Below, one piece after another: positions 1-5,411 of a DNA stretch of 5,465 nucleotides (position 1 is its first letter; each line of letters opens with the position of its first letter). The notes beneath the pieces were generated by a model. That model was not told the origin of the DNA and made no database searches. It saw only the letters and a program-made list of their open reading frames with translations. The translations under genes and the position numbers were made by a program. The stretch is from RYN-124 sp033851845. Lineage in GTDB: Bacteria > Actinomycetota > Actinomycetes > Mycobacteriales > SCTD01. The DNA is taken from positions 1-5,465 of the forward strand of contig JAWWOH010000050.1 in assembly GCA_033851845.1 (NCBI GenBank), given 5' to 3'.

Positions 1-1032
1 GGCCTGCAACGCGGTTTCGCGGGCCGGCCCGGCCGGCCTGGCCAGCGCCTGGATCGCGACCTCCGCCGCGAGGACCCCGGACTCCATGGCGTAGGCGATG
101 CCCTCGCCGTTGAACGGGTTGACCGCGCCGGCGGCGTCGCCGATGAGCATCACCCCGCGCGTGTAGTGCGGCTGCCGGTTGAAGCCCATCGGCAGCGCCG
201 CGCCTCGGATCGGGCCGGTGGCGAACTCCTCGGAGTACTGCCACTCCGCCGGCATCCCGCCCACCCAGCTCTGCAGCAGCTTGCGGTAGTCGGTGTCCTT
301 CCAGGCCTTGGTCGTGTTGAGCAGCCCCAGCCCGACGTTGCTCGTGCCGTCGCCGACGCCGAACACCCAGCCGTAGCCGGGCAGCAGGTCGCCGTTGTCG
401 GCCCGCAGCTCGAGCCAGGACTCGAGCATGTCGTCGTGCGTGCGCGGGCTCGTGTAGTAGCGGCGTACGGCCACGCCCATCGGCCGGTCGTCGCGCTTGT
501 TGATGCCGAGCGCGAGTGCGAGCCGGGCACTCACGCCGTCCGCGGCGATGACGAGCGGCGCGGTGTAGGTGCGCTCGACCTTGTCGGGTCCGACCTTGGC
601 GGTGACGCCGATGACGCGTCCGGCGGCATCGAGGTGCGGGCCGGTGACGTTGGTGCTCGTCTGCAGACGCGCGCCGGCCTTGCGGGCGGTCGTGGCGAGC
701 AGGTCGTCGAAGTCCAGCCGCGGCCGGACCAGGCCGTAGTCCGGGTAGGTCGCGAGCTCGGGCCAGGGGAGCTCCAGGCGCATGCCGCCGCCGATGATCC
801 GCAGGCCGCGGTTGCGGACGAAGCCGTTGGCGTCGGTCGTGTCGATGCCGAGGTCGACGAGGGTCTTGACGGCGCGCGGCGTCAGGCCGTCGCCGCAGAC
901 CTTCTCGCGCGGGAACTCGGTCTTCTCCAGCAGCAGGACGTCGAGCCCGGCGCGGGCCAGGACGGTCGCCGCGGTGCTTCCACCTGGGCCGGCTCCGACG
1001 ACGACGACATCGGCGTCGGTCGTCGTGGTCAC
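1..1032 (-). CDS. menJ: Geranylgeranyl reductase family FAD-dependent oxidoreductase, menaquinone reductase MenJ type (3' end outside window)
   Basis: The 344 visible residues read without a stop to the left edge. Seen: an N-terminal dinucleotide-binding motif VVVVGAGPGG (residues 9-18) ending in an acidic residue E36, the family segment PREKVCGDGL (41-50), a second FAD contact VIAADG (161-166) and the C-terminal FAD motif GDAAGAVNPFNGEGI (298-312). This order is that of the geranylgeranyl reductase/PHBH-like flavoproteins. The family usually has about 400-430 residues, so roughly 60-90 are missing. In mycobacteria MenJ reduces one isoprene unit of the menaquinone tail, and the neighbouring menG supports the same role here; other family members reduce chlorophyll or archaeal lipid tails. 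The GTG start at 1030-1032 is chosen because GGGAG (1039-1043) lies six bases upstream. A Rex-like operator sits 17 bases beyond the start. The family call is secure; the exact substrate is inferred from context. Confidence 0.92.
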   Translation of the reverse strand, partial: MTTTTDADVVVVGAGPGGSTAATVLARAGLDVLLLEKTEFPREKVCGDGLTPRAVKTLVDLGIDTTDANGFVRNRGLRIIGGGMRLELPWPELATYPDYGLVRPRLDFDDLLATTARKAGARLQTSTNVTGPHLDAAGRVIGVTAKVGPDKVERTYTAPLVIAADGVSARLALALGINKRDDRPMGVAVRRYYTSPRTHDDMLESWLELRADNGDLLPGYGWVFGVGDGTSNVGLGLLNTTKAWKDTDYRKLLQSWVGGMPAEWQYSEEFATGPIRGAALPMGFNRQPHYTRGVMLIGDAAGAVNPFNGEGIAYAMESGVLAAEVAIQALARPAGPARETALQA

Positions 1033-1038
1033 CTGGTG

Positions 1039-1043
1039 CTCCC
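1039..1043 (-). promoter_or_regulatory. Ribosome binding site of the menJ-type gene
   Basis: On the minus strand this reads GGGAG, six bases before the GTG start at 1030-1032. It is the only good Shine-Dalgarno match near the N-terminus of the flavoprotein and it decides the start codon. Confidence 0.7.
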
Positions 1044-1049
1044 GCCGCT

Positions 1050-1065
1050 TGTGAAAACTTTCACA
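1050..1065. promoter_or_regulatory. Putative Rex (redox-sensing repressor) operator
   Basis: The 16 bases TGTGAAAACTTTCACA form an inverted repeat with 7-bp arms (1050-1056 and 1059-1065) around a two-base centre. They match TGTGAA-N4-TTCACA, the operator core known for Rex of Streptomyces and other Gram-positives. Rex binds it when NADH/NAD+ is low and releases it when NADH rises. The site lies 18-33 bases upstream of the menJ-type start codon and a few bases downstream of a plausible -10 box, a position where a bound repressor would block transcription. Known Rex targets include cyd and nuo respiratory genes, so a menaquinone gene fits. No rex gene is in the window, so the regulator's identity rests on the motif alone. 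Confidence 0.68.
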
Positions 1066-1077
1066 TGCCTGCCGAGA

Positions 1078-1083
1078 AGTGTA
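1078..1083 (-). promoter_or_regulatory. Candidate -10 box for the menJ-type gene
   Basis: The minus strand reads TACACT, which fits the TANNNT pattern of actinobacterial housekeeping promoters. It would place the transcription start near 1070-1072, giving a leader of about 40 bases with the Rex-like operator just inside it. A recognisable -35 box is lacking: at the usual distance there is only the palindrome at 1098-1109. Confidence 0.35.
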
Positions 1084-1097
1084 CGGCGGTGGCGCCT

Positions 1098-1109
1098 GGG
1101 TGCGCACCC
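1098..1109. other. Perfect 12-bp palindrome GGGTGCGCACCC in the menG-menJ gap
   Basis: GGGTGCGCACCC is its own reverse complement. It lies where the -35 element of the putative menJ-type promoter would be, 15 bases from the -10 candidate. It could be a binding site for a dimeric activator or repressor. Short palindromes arise easily in sequence this rich in G+C, so the call is weak. Confidence 0.25.
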
Positions 1110-1179
1110 CCGGTCCCCGACCCAGCCGGCGGCCGGCCCCGGAAAGTGGCCTGTTCAGGTCGGGGCGCGCCGGCGTTTC

Positions 1180-1194
1180 GCGACCCGAGGTCGC
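1180..1194. other. Short stem-loop after menG
   Basis: GCGACC (1180-1185) and GGTCGC (1189-1194) can form a 6-bp stem with a three-base loop, 17 bases beyond the menG stop codon in the direction of menG transcription. No T-run follows. It may weakly attenuate or stabilise the menG message, but it is too short to call a terminator. Confidence 0.2.
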
Positions 1195-1211
1195 CACAGA
1201 ACGGCAGGGGA

Positions 1212-1913
1212 TCAGGCGAGCTGCTTGGTGGCGCGGTGAAGGGCGACGATGCCGCCGGTGAGGTCACGCCACGCGACGTCGCGCCAGCCGGCTGCGGCGA
1301 TCCGGTCGGCGAGCTCGGCCTGCGCCGGCCAGGCCCGGATGGACTCGGCGAGGTAGACGTACGCGTCCGGGTCGCTGCTCACCCGACGGACGACCGCGGG
1401 CATGGCGCGCATGAGGTACTCGACGTACACCGTCCGGAGCGGCTTCCAGGTCGGATGGCTGAACTCGCAGATGACGAGTCGGCCACCGGGCCGGGTCACC
1501 CGGAGCAGCTCGCGCAGAGCGCGGTCCACGTCGGCGGTGTTGCGCAATCCGAACGACATCGTGGTCGCGTCGAAGGCCGCGTCCGCGAACGGCAGCCGCA
1601 GCGCATCGCCCGCGACCAGCTCGACCCCGGGATGCTGCGCAGCGGCGCCGACCCGCAGCATGCCGAGGGAGAAGTCGCAGCCGACGACGTGCGCACCAGT
1701 ACGTGCCAGGACAGCTGAGCTGGTGGCAGTGCCGGCGGCGAGGTCGAGGACCCGCTGTCCCGGCTGAAGGTGGAGTGCATCGCGTACGGCGGTGCGCCAG
1801 GTGCGGTCGAGCCCGAGCGAGAGCACGGCATTGGTGAGGTCGTAGCGCGGCGCGACGTCGTCGAACATCGCCGCAACAGCAGCCGCGTCCTTGTCGAGGG
1901 TCGCGCGCGTCAT
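1212..1913 (-). CDS. menG: Demethylmenaquinone methyltransferase (MenG/UbiE family)
   Basis: This 233-residue protein has the normal length for the family. It should transfer a methyl group from S-adenosylmethionine to carbon 2 of demethylmenaquinone, the final ring step of menaquinone synthesis. Seen: the UbiE/COQ5 N-terminal signature MFDDVAPRYDLTNAVLSLG (16-34), the SAM-binding motif VLDLAAGTA (55-63), the acidic residue D80 that would hold the ribose, GDA (102-104), FGLRN (121-125), RPGGRL (141-146) and the C-terminal signature YVYLAESIRAWP (185-196). The ATG at 1911-1913 is preceded by GAGGA, a reasonable ribosome binding site. Only 37 bases separate the start from the hairpin at 1951-1980, so the promoter is either squeezed into that space or lies in or beyond the hairpin. 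The menJ-type gene follows on the same strand after 179 bp and appears to have its own promoter. Confidence 0.96.
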   Translation of the reverse strand: MTRATLDKDAAAVAAMFDDVAPRYDLTNAVLSLGLDRTWRTAVRDALHLQPGQRVLDLAAGTATSSAVLARTGAHVVGCDFSLGMLRVGAAAQHPGVELVAGDALRLPFADAAFDATTMSFGLRNTADVDRALRELLRVTRPGGRLVICEFSHPTWKPLRTVYVEYLMRAMPAVVRRVSSDPDAYVYLAESIRAWPAQAELADRIAAAGWRDVAWRDLTGGIVALHRATKQLA

Positions 1914-1950
1914 GCGTCCATCCTCACGGATCGCCTGCGGCGCAACGCAA

Positions 1951-1980
1951 GGGCGCCCGCGGCCGAAGCCGCGGGCGCCC
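1951..1980 (-). terminator. Strong GC hairpin with cUUCGg loop, probable terminator of the small minus-strand ORF
   Basis: GGGCGCCCGCGGC (1951-1963) and its exact complement (1968-1980) form a 13-bp perfect stem with a four-base loop. Read on the minus strand the loop is TTCG closed by C-G, the exceptionally stable cUUCGg tetraloop; on the plus strand it would be CGAA. This asymmetry suggests a minus-strand transcript, from the 56-codon ORF that ends 16 bases before the stem. It is followed by TTGCGTTG rather than a clean T-run, as is common for high-GC actinobacterial terminators. It also sits just upstream of menG and could act as a leader structure there. Confidence 0.65.
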
Positions 1981-1996
1981 TCGATTGCTGGGTAGA

Positions 1997-2167
1997 TCAG
2001 GCGCCGGAGTTCGACGCGTCCGCGATGACCGCGTTGTTGGCCATCTTCGTGGGCTCAACAACCAGAGTGCGGTTTCCGACGTATCCCGTCGCGGTCCCGT
2101 TGTTCTGGAGGTCGTCAATCACGAGCTGTGCCTTGGTTCGGACACATTTTTCTCGCCTACGGGCCAT
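1997..2167 (-). CDS. Small hypothetical protein, 56 codons
   Basis: I do not recognise this protein. The frame opens at ATG (2165-2167), begins MARRREKCVRTKAQLVIDDL and ends ADASNSGA with TGA at 1997-1999. Support for coding: about 86 % of codons from codon 14 onward end in G or C; the product is balanced in composition with a basic N-terminus and a polar C-terminus; and a strong hairpin with a UUCG loop on this strand follows the stop closely. Against it: the ribosome binding site (GCGAG) is weak and the first 13 codons are AT-richer at the third position. An in-frame GTG at codon 16, with AAGG eight bases upstream, is an alternative start giving 41 residues. No signal peptide or membrane segment is visible. 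It is divergent from the LLM-prenyltransferase gene, with 77 bp between the two starts. Confidence 0.45.
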   Translation of the reverse strand: MARRREKCVRTKAQLVIDDLQNNGTATGYVGNRTLVVEPTKMANNAVIADASNSGA

Positions 2168-2227
2168 AAAACTCGCTGCGCGGTCGGCGGGCTACTGACC
2201 GTGACGGAATTGGGCGCCGCCGCGGCC

Positions 2228-2233
2228 TAGGTA
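2228..2233 (+). promoter_or_regulatory. Candidate -10 box and leaderless start of the fusion gene
   Basis: TAGGTA lies 11 bases before the GTG at 2245. The intervening CGCTCGCCGCC contains no Shine-Dalgarno sequence, which suggests a leaderless message starting at or near the GTG, as is common in actinobacteria. The last base does not fit TANNNT and no clear -35 box is seen, so this is tentative. Confidence 0.3.
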
Positions 2234-2244
2234 CGCTCGCCGCC

Positions 2245-4212
2245 GTGGCAGGTCTGGTCCGGCGCGTAGGGCTCGGACTGGCCGCCTCCGGTGAGGTTCG
2301 CACCGCCGTCGCCGCCGCCGACCGGGCCCGCGAGGCCGGCCTCGAGTCGGTGTGGTTCCACGAGAGCTACTTCGAGCGCGACGCGATCACCTACGCCACC
2401 GCGGTCGCCGCCGCCATACCGGACATCGCGATCGGCATCGGCGCTGTCAACGTCAACACCCGCCACGAAGTCGTCCTGGCCATGACGGTCAGCGCCCTCG
2501 ACGACCTGGCACCAGGCCGCATCCGGCTTGGGCTCGGAACCGCCCTGCCGCTGCGGCTGCAGCAGATGGGCATCCCCTACGAGCCCGACGCGGCCATCGC
2601 CGCGATCGAACACGCGATGGGTGACCTGAAGAAGCTGTGGGCCGGAGAACGGCTGCCGACGGCCGTCGGGCTGCCCGAGCTCGAGCCGATGTTCCCGCCG
2701 GTCCACCGCACGCCGCTGTGGGTCGCCGGCTATCGCAAGGCCTTCCACGAGCTCGCTGGTCGCGCCGCCGACGGCTACCTGGCCCGACCGGCCGAGTCAG
2801 TCCGGGGCGTCGCGATCGCGAAGGAGCGCATCACCGCAGCCGCACTCGCGGCCGGTCGCGACCCCGGTGCGATCGACATCGGTGGCTACCTGCTCTGCCT
2901 CGTCGACGAGAGCCGTGCGGCCGCGCTGGACCGTGCGAAACGCGAGCCGTTCGCCATCTACATGCTCGCCGTGCAGAGCGACATCTCGATGCGACGCGTC
3001 GGTCTCGACCCAGCGATCCGCACGGACGTGATGGCTGCCTGGCGGGCGGGCGACTACCACGCAGCCGCCGCGCTGATCCCGGACGAGTTCGTGGACGCCT
3101 TCCTGCTCTGCGGTACGGCGAGCGAGATCGCCGGCCGCACCGAGGCGTACGTCGACGCGGGCCTGACGCTGCCGATCCTGCAGCCGGTCGTGCAGACCGA
3201 GGAGCAGATCGCCGGCGTGATCGAGGCCGCTCGCCGTTACGGCACCGGCGCGTCCGCGGCTGTGCCGGCTCCGAGGTCGGCTGTCGTCGGCGACGACCGG
3301 CTCTCGATGCGCCGGCGCGCCGCGGGCTGGTCGGAGATCGCCCGGCCCTTCAGCCTGACCGCGTCGTTCGTCCCGGTCGCCTCGGCAGGCGCACTCGCCG
3401 CGGTCCGGAACCAGTTCGCCTGGTGGCCGTTCATCGCTGCGCTGGCCGCCGGGATGCTGCTGCAGATCGGCACCAACGTCGTGAACGAGATCTACGACGT
3501 GCGCAAGGGCATCGACACGATCACGTCACCGCGCGCGAGCCACGCGCTCGTCACCGGGCGGGTCAAGGAGCGGTCCGCCTTCGTCCTGGCCGGAACGGCG
3601 TTCGGCATCGCCATCGCGATCGGCATCGGACTCGTCGCCGTCCGCGGCTGGCCGCTCGTGCTGCTCGGTCTGGCCGGGCTCATCGGCGGCTGGGGCTACA
3701 CGGCGCCGCCGCTTCAGTACAAGTACCGCGCGCTCGGGCTTCCCCTCGTCTTCGTCCTCATGGGTCCGCTGATGGTGCTGGGCGGCTACTTCAGCGTGAC
3801 CGGGCACTGGTCGTGGGAAGCCGCGGTGCTCAGCATCCCCATCGGCCTGCTGGTCACCGCGATCCTGCACGGCAACGAATGGCGCGACGTCGGCGAGGAC
3901 GCCCGCGCCGGCATCAGCACGCTGTCCATCCGAGCCGGACGTGTCGTCGCGCACCAGGTCTACGTGTTCCTGCTCGTCGGCGCGTACGTCGCACTCGCGG
4001 CATCGGTCGCGCTCACCGTGCTGCCGCCGCTGTCGCTGCTCGCGGTGCTTTCGCTGCCGCTGTTCGTCCGCGCCCTGCGTGCCAGCGAGCTCGGCGCAGC
4101 CGGTCAGCAACGGGCGATCGCGATGATCGACCTGCAGACCGCACAGCTGCACGCCGCGTTCGGACTGCTGCTTGCCGCGGGACTCACCGCCGCGTCGGTG
4201 TGGCAGCGCTGA
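2245..4212 (+). CDS. Fusion of an LLM-class (F420-type) oxidoreductase with a UbiA/MenA-type prenyltransferase
   Basis: One uninterrupted 655-residue frame holds two complete domains. Residues 1-335 look like a luciferase-like TIM-barrel oxidoreductase of the F420-dependent type: ESVWFHE (34-40), the strand-turn IGIGAVNVNTRHEVVLAM (63-80), LDDLAPGRIRLGLG (85-98) and TPLWVAGYRKAFHELAGRAADGYL (156-179). A linker of about 25-30 residues rich in Ala, Pro and Arg follows. Residues 365-655 form a UbiA prenyltransferase with about nine hydrophobic segments. Its two Asp-rich motifs are N411-VVN-E-IY-D418-VRKGI-D424 and N544-EWR-D548-VGE-D552, the latter followed by G-x-x-TL-x-x-R-x-G as in MenA. MenA attaches a polyprenyl chain to 1,4-dihydroxy-2-naphthoate at the membrane. 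The barrel's substrate is unknown. The GTG start at 2245 has no Shine-Dalgarno sequence. The CPBP gene overlaps its stop by one base. The prenyltransferase could instead act in the futalosine pathway or on another aromatic acceptor. Confidence 0.9.
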   Translation: MAGLVRRVGLGLAASGEVRTAVAAADRAREAGLESVWFHESYFERDAITYATAVAAAIPDIAIGIGAVNVNTRHEVVLAMTVSALDDLAPGRIRLGLGTALPLRLQQMGIPYEPDAAIAAIEHAMGDLKKLWAGERLPTAVGLPELEPMFPPVHRTPLWVAGYRKAFHELAGRAADGYLARPAESVRGVAIAKERITAAALAAGRDPGAIDIGGYLLCLVDESRAAALDRAKREPFAIYMLAVQSDISMRRVGLDPAIRTDVMAAWRAGDYHAAAALIPDEFVDAFLLCGTASEIAGRTEAYVDAGLTLPILQPVVQTEEQIAGVIEAARRYGTGASAAVPAPRSAVVGDDRLSMRRRAAGWSEIARPFSLTASFVPVASAGALAAVRNQFAWWPFIAALAAGMLLQIGTNVVNEIYDVRKGIDTITSPRASHALVTGRVKERSAFVLAGTAFGIAIAIGIGLVAVRGWPLVLLGLAGLIGGWGYTAPPLQYKYRALGLPLVFVLMGPLMVLGGYFSVTGHWSWEAAVLSIPIGLLVTAILHGNEWRDVGEDARAGISTLSIRAGRVVAHQVYVFLLVGAYVALAASVALTVLPPLSLLAVLSLPLFVRALRASELGAAGQQRAIAMIDLQTAQLHAAFGLLLAAGLTAASVWQR

Positions 4213-4847
4213 TGCGCCTCCAGACGCGGCCGGGCCGCGCGTTCACCGCTGCCAGCCTCGCGGTCGGCTACGCGTCGTTCGCATCGACGTTCCTCGGCCC
4301 GAAGGAGCGCTTCTGGCAGCGGATGACCCGCACCGGACTCCTGCTCGGCACGGCGGCACTCGCCTCCGACGGCGACCTTCGCGGCGAGAAGCCACGGCCG
4401 CGCGATCTGGCCACCGGGGCGGCGATCGCGGCCGCGCTGTACGCCGTCTTCGCCGTCGGCGACAAGGCCGCGCGCGTCATCATGCCGAGCGGCGCGGAGG
4501 ACATCGCGGACGTCTACGAGCTGCGCACGCTGCGACCGAAGAGCGAGATCGCTGCTCGACTCGCGACCGTCATCGGGCCGGCCGAGGAGCTCTACTGGCG
4601 CGGGATGCTCCAGTCGGAGCTGACGCGCCGGTACGGACCCGTCAAGGGCGCGGTCGCCGCGACCGCGGCGTACAGCGGTGTGCACCTGTGCACCCGCAAC
4701 CCGACCCTCATCGGTGCCGCGACTGTCGCGGGAGGCGGCTGGTCTGCGCTTCGGGCAAGCGGCGTCTCGATGCCGGCGCTCGTCGTCAGCCACATCGTCT
4801 GGGACATCTGGATCTTCCTGGTCCAGCCCACTCAGCCGCTCGACTGA
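4212..4847 (+). CDS. CPBP family intramembrane metalloprotease (Rce1/Abi-like)
   Basis: The product has 211 residues with six or seven hydrophobic segments. The CPBP signatures are in order: E125-E126-LYW-R130 (EExxxR), H158 in YSGVHL (the FxxxH position, with Tyr replacing Phe) and H194-IVW-D198 (HxxxN/D). These are the metal-binding and catalytic positions of Rce1-type glutamate/metal intramembrane proteases, so the protein is probably active; some relatives act as non-proteolytic scaffolds. The ATG shares its A with the preceding TGA (TGATG, 4210-4214) and lacks a good Shine-Dalgarno sequence. Translation therefore probably depends on ribosomes finishing the fusion gene, which implies matched expression and perhaps a working partnership with the membrane prenyltransferase. 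The substrate cannot be read from the sequence. The soluble loop between the first helices and the EExxxR motif is rich in charged residues. Confidence 0.85.
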   Translation: MRLQTRPGRAFTAASLAVGYASFASTFLGPKERFWQRMTRTGLLLGTAALASDGDLRGEKPRPRDLATGAAIAAALYAVFAVGDKAARVIMPSGAEDIADVYELRTLRPKSEIAARLATVIGPAEELYWRGMLQSELTRRYGPVKGAVAATAAYSGVHLCTRNPTLIGAATVAGGGWSALRASGVSMPALVVSHIVWDIWIFLVQPTQPLD

Positions 4848-4966
4848 GGTCAGCCGGACCTCCGGGCGTATCTCTCCGGCGTACTCCGTCGTTGCAGCGG
4901 GCGTACGAGCAGGAACTTCCACCGCCGCGTCGAACTCCTGCCACCTCGCCCAGCAACCCAACCGAT

Positions 4967-4970
4967 GGAG
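4967..4970 (+). promoter_or_regulatory. Ribosome binding site of the secreted protein gene
   Basis: GGAG lies five bases before the GTG at 4976-4978. It overlaps another in-frame GTG at 4970, which therefore cannot use it and is the less likely start. Confidence 0.65.
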
Positions 4971-4975
4971 TGATC

Positions 4976-5407
4976 GTGAAGCGCACCGCCCTTCTGGCCA
5001 CCGTGGCCCTTGTCGCTGTGAGCCCGGCCGTCGCGCACGCCGGTGCGAAGGCGAGCACCCGCACGCTGACCTACGCCTACCAGGGCTTCCAGGCGGCCAA
5101 CGCAGACGGCGTCGGCAGCACCTCGGCCGAGAACCCGTGCGCCGTCATCGACGCGTGCTGGGACTTCACCACGGTCAAGGGCGAGAAGACCGTCAAGGTC
5201 ACGATGGTCGACGGAAGCGGACAGGCCGCCGGCTTCCAGATCTTCGCCGACGACGACTACAACAGCGTGGTGACGTTCTGCGGCAGCGGTGTCCTGACCG
5301 TGAGCCCGAAGACGGCCGCGAGCATCAGCGTCCGCCCCACGATCTCCTCGACGTGCACCGCCGTGCCGACGAGCGGCACGCTGACCGCCGTCATCACCAA
5401 CAAGTAG
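4976..5407 (+). CDS. Small secreted four-cysteine protein of unknown function
   Basis: I do not recognise a family. The 143-residue product starts with a clear Sec signal peptide: MKR, a hydrophobic stretch ALLATVALVAVSPAV, then AHA at 20-22 with likely cleavage after residue 22. No lipobox Cys and no C-terminal membrane anchor or sorting signal are visible, so it should be released or only loosely cell-associated. The mature part of about 121 residues is rich in Thr, Ser, Val and Ala in alternating patterns typical of beta-strands. It has four cysteines (C55, C61, C102, C127), which suits two disulfides. The GTG at 4976 is chosen because GGAG precedes it at five bases and it places KR directly before the hydrophobic core. 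The 128-bp gap after the CPBP gene suggests separate transcription, though no promoter stands out. A convergent gene ends four bases beyond its stop. Confidence 0.82.
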   Translation: MKRTALLATVALVAVSPAVAHAGAKASTRTLTYAYQGFQAANADGVGSTSAENPCAVIDACWDFTTVKGEKTVKVTMVDGSGQAAGFQIFADDDYNSVVTFCGSGVLTVSPKTAASISVRPTISSTCTAVPTSGTLTAVITNK

Positions 5408-5411
5408 CGGA

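Noticed and set aside
166..1239. Long plus-strand open frame opposite the reductase gene
   Set aside because: It is antisense to a flavoprotein with clear FAD motifs. Its Ala/Arg/Val/Gly-rich sequence, without any recognisable domain, is the usual shadow of a high-GC gene.
2127..2146. TGTG...CACA interrupted palindrome inside the small ORF
   Set aside because: One arm position mismatches and the centre is not symmetric. It does not match the Rex operator seen at 1050-1065 and lies inside a probable reading frame.
2206..2232. GGAAT followed about 19 bases later by GGT, resembling an ECF (SigR/SigE-like) promoter before the fusion gene
   Set aside because: The downstream half does not give GTT or TCT at the expected spacing, so the match is no better than chance.
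3307..3309. Internal ATG (Met355) as a separate start for the prenyltransferase domain
   Set aside because: There is no Shine-Dalgarno sequence in front and no stop between the domains, so a single fused product is the simpler reading. An internal start cannot be fully excluded.
2637..4211. Long plus-strand frame running into the CPBP gene from upstream
   Set aside because: The upstream portion is an Arg/Ala-rich shadow in a different frame of the LLM-prenyltransferase gene. Only the part from the ATG at 4212 has CPBP motifs and hydrophobic helices.
4865..4905. Three GGCGTA copies (4865, 4878, 4900) upstream of the secreted protein gene
   Set aside because: The spacing is irregular (13 and 22 bases) and the unit is short and GC-rich, so there is not enough to propose operator repeats.
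4104..4961. Minus-strand open frame of 285 codons opposite the CPBP gene
   Set aside because: It is antisense to a gene with conserved catalytic motifs and has low-complexity charged composition and no domain.
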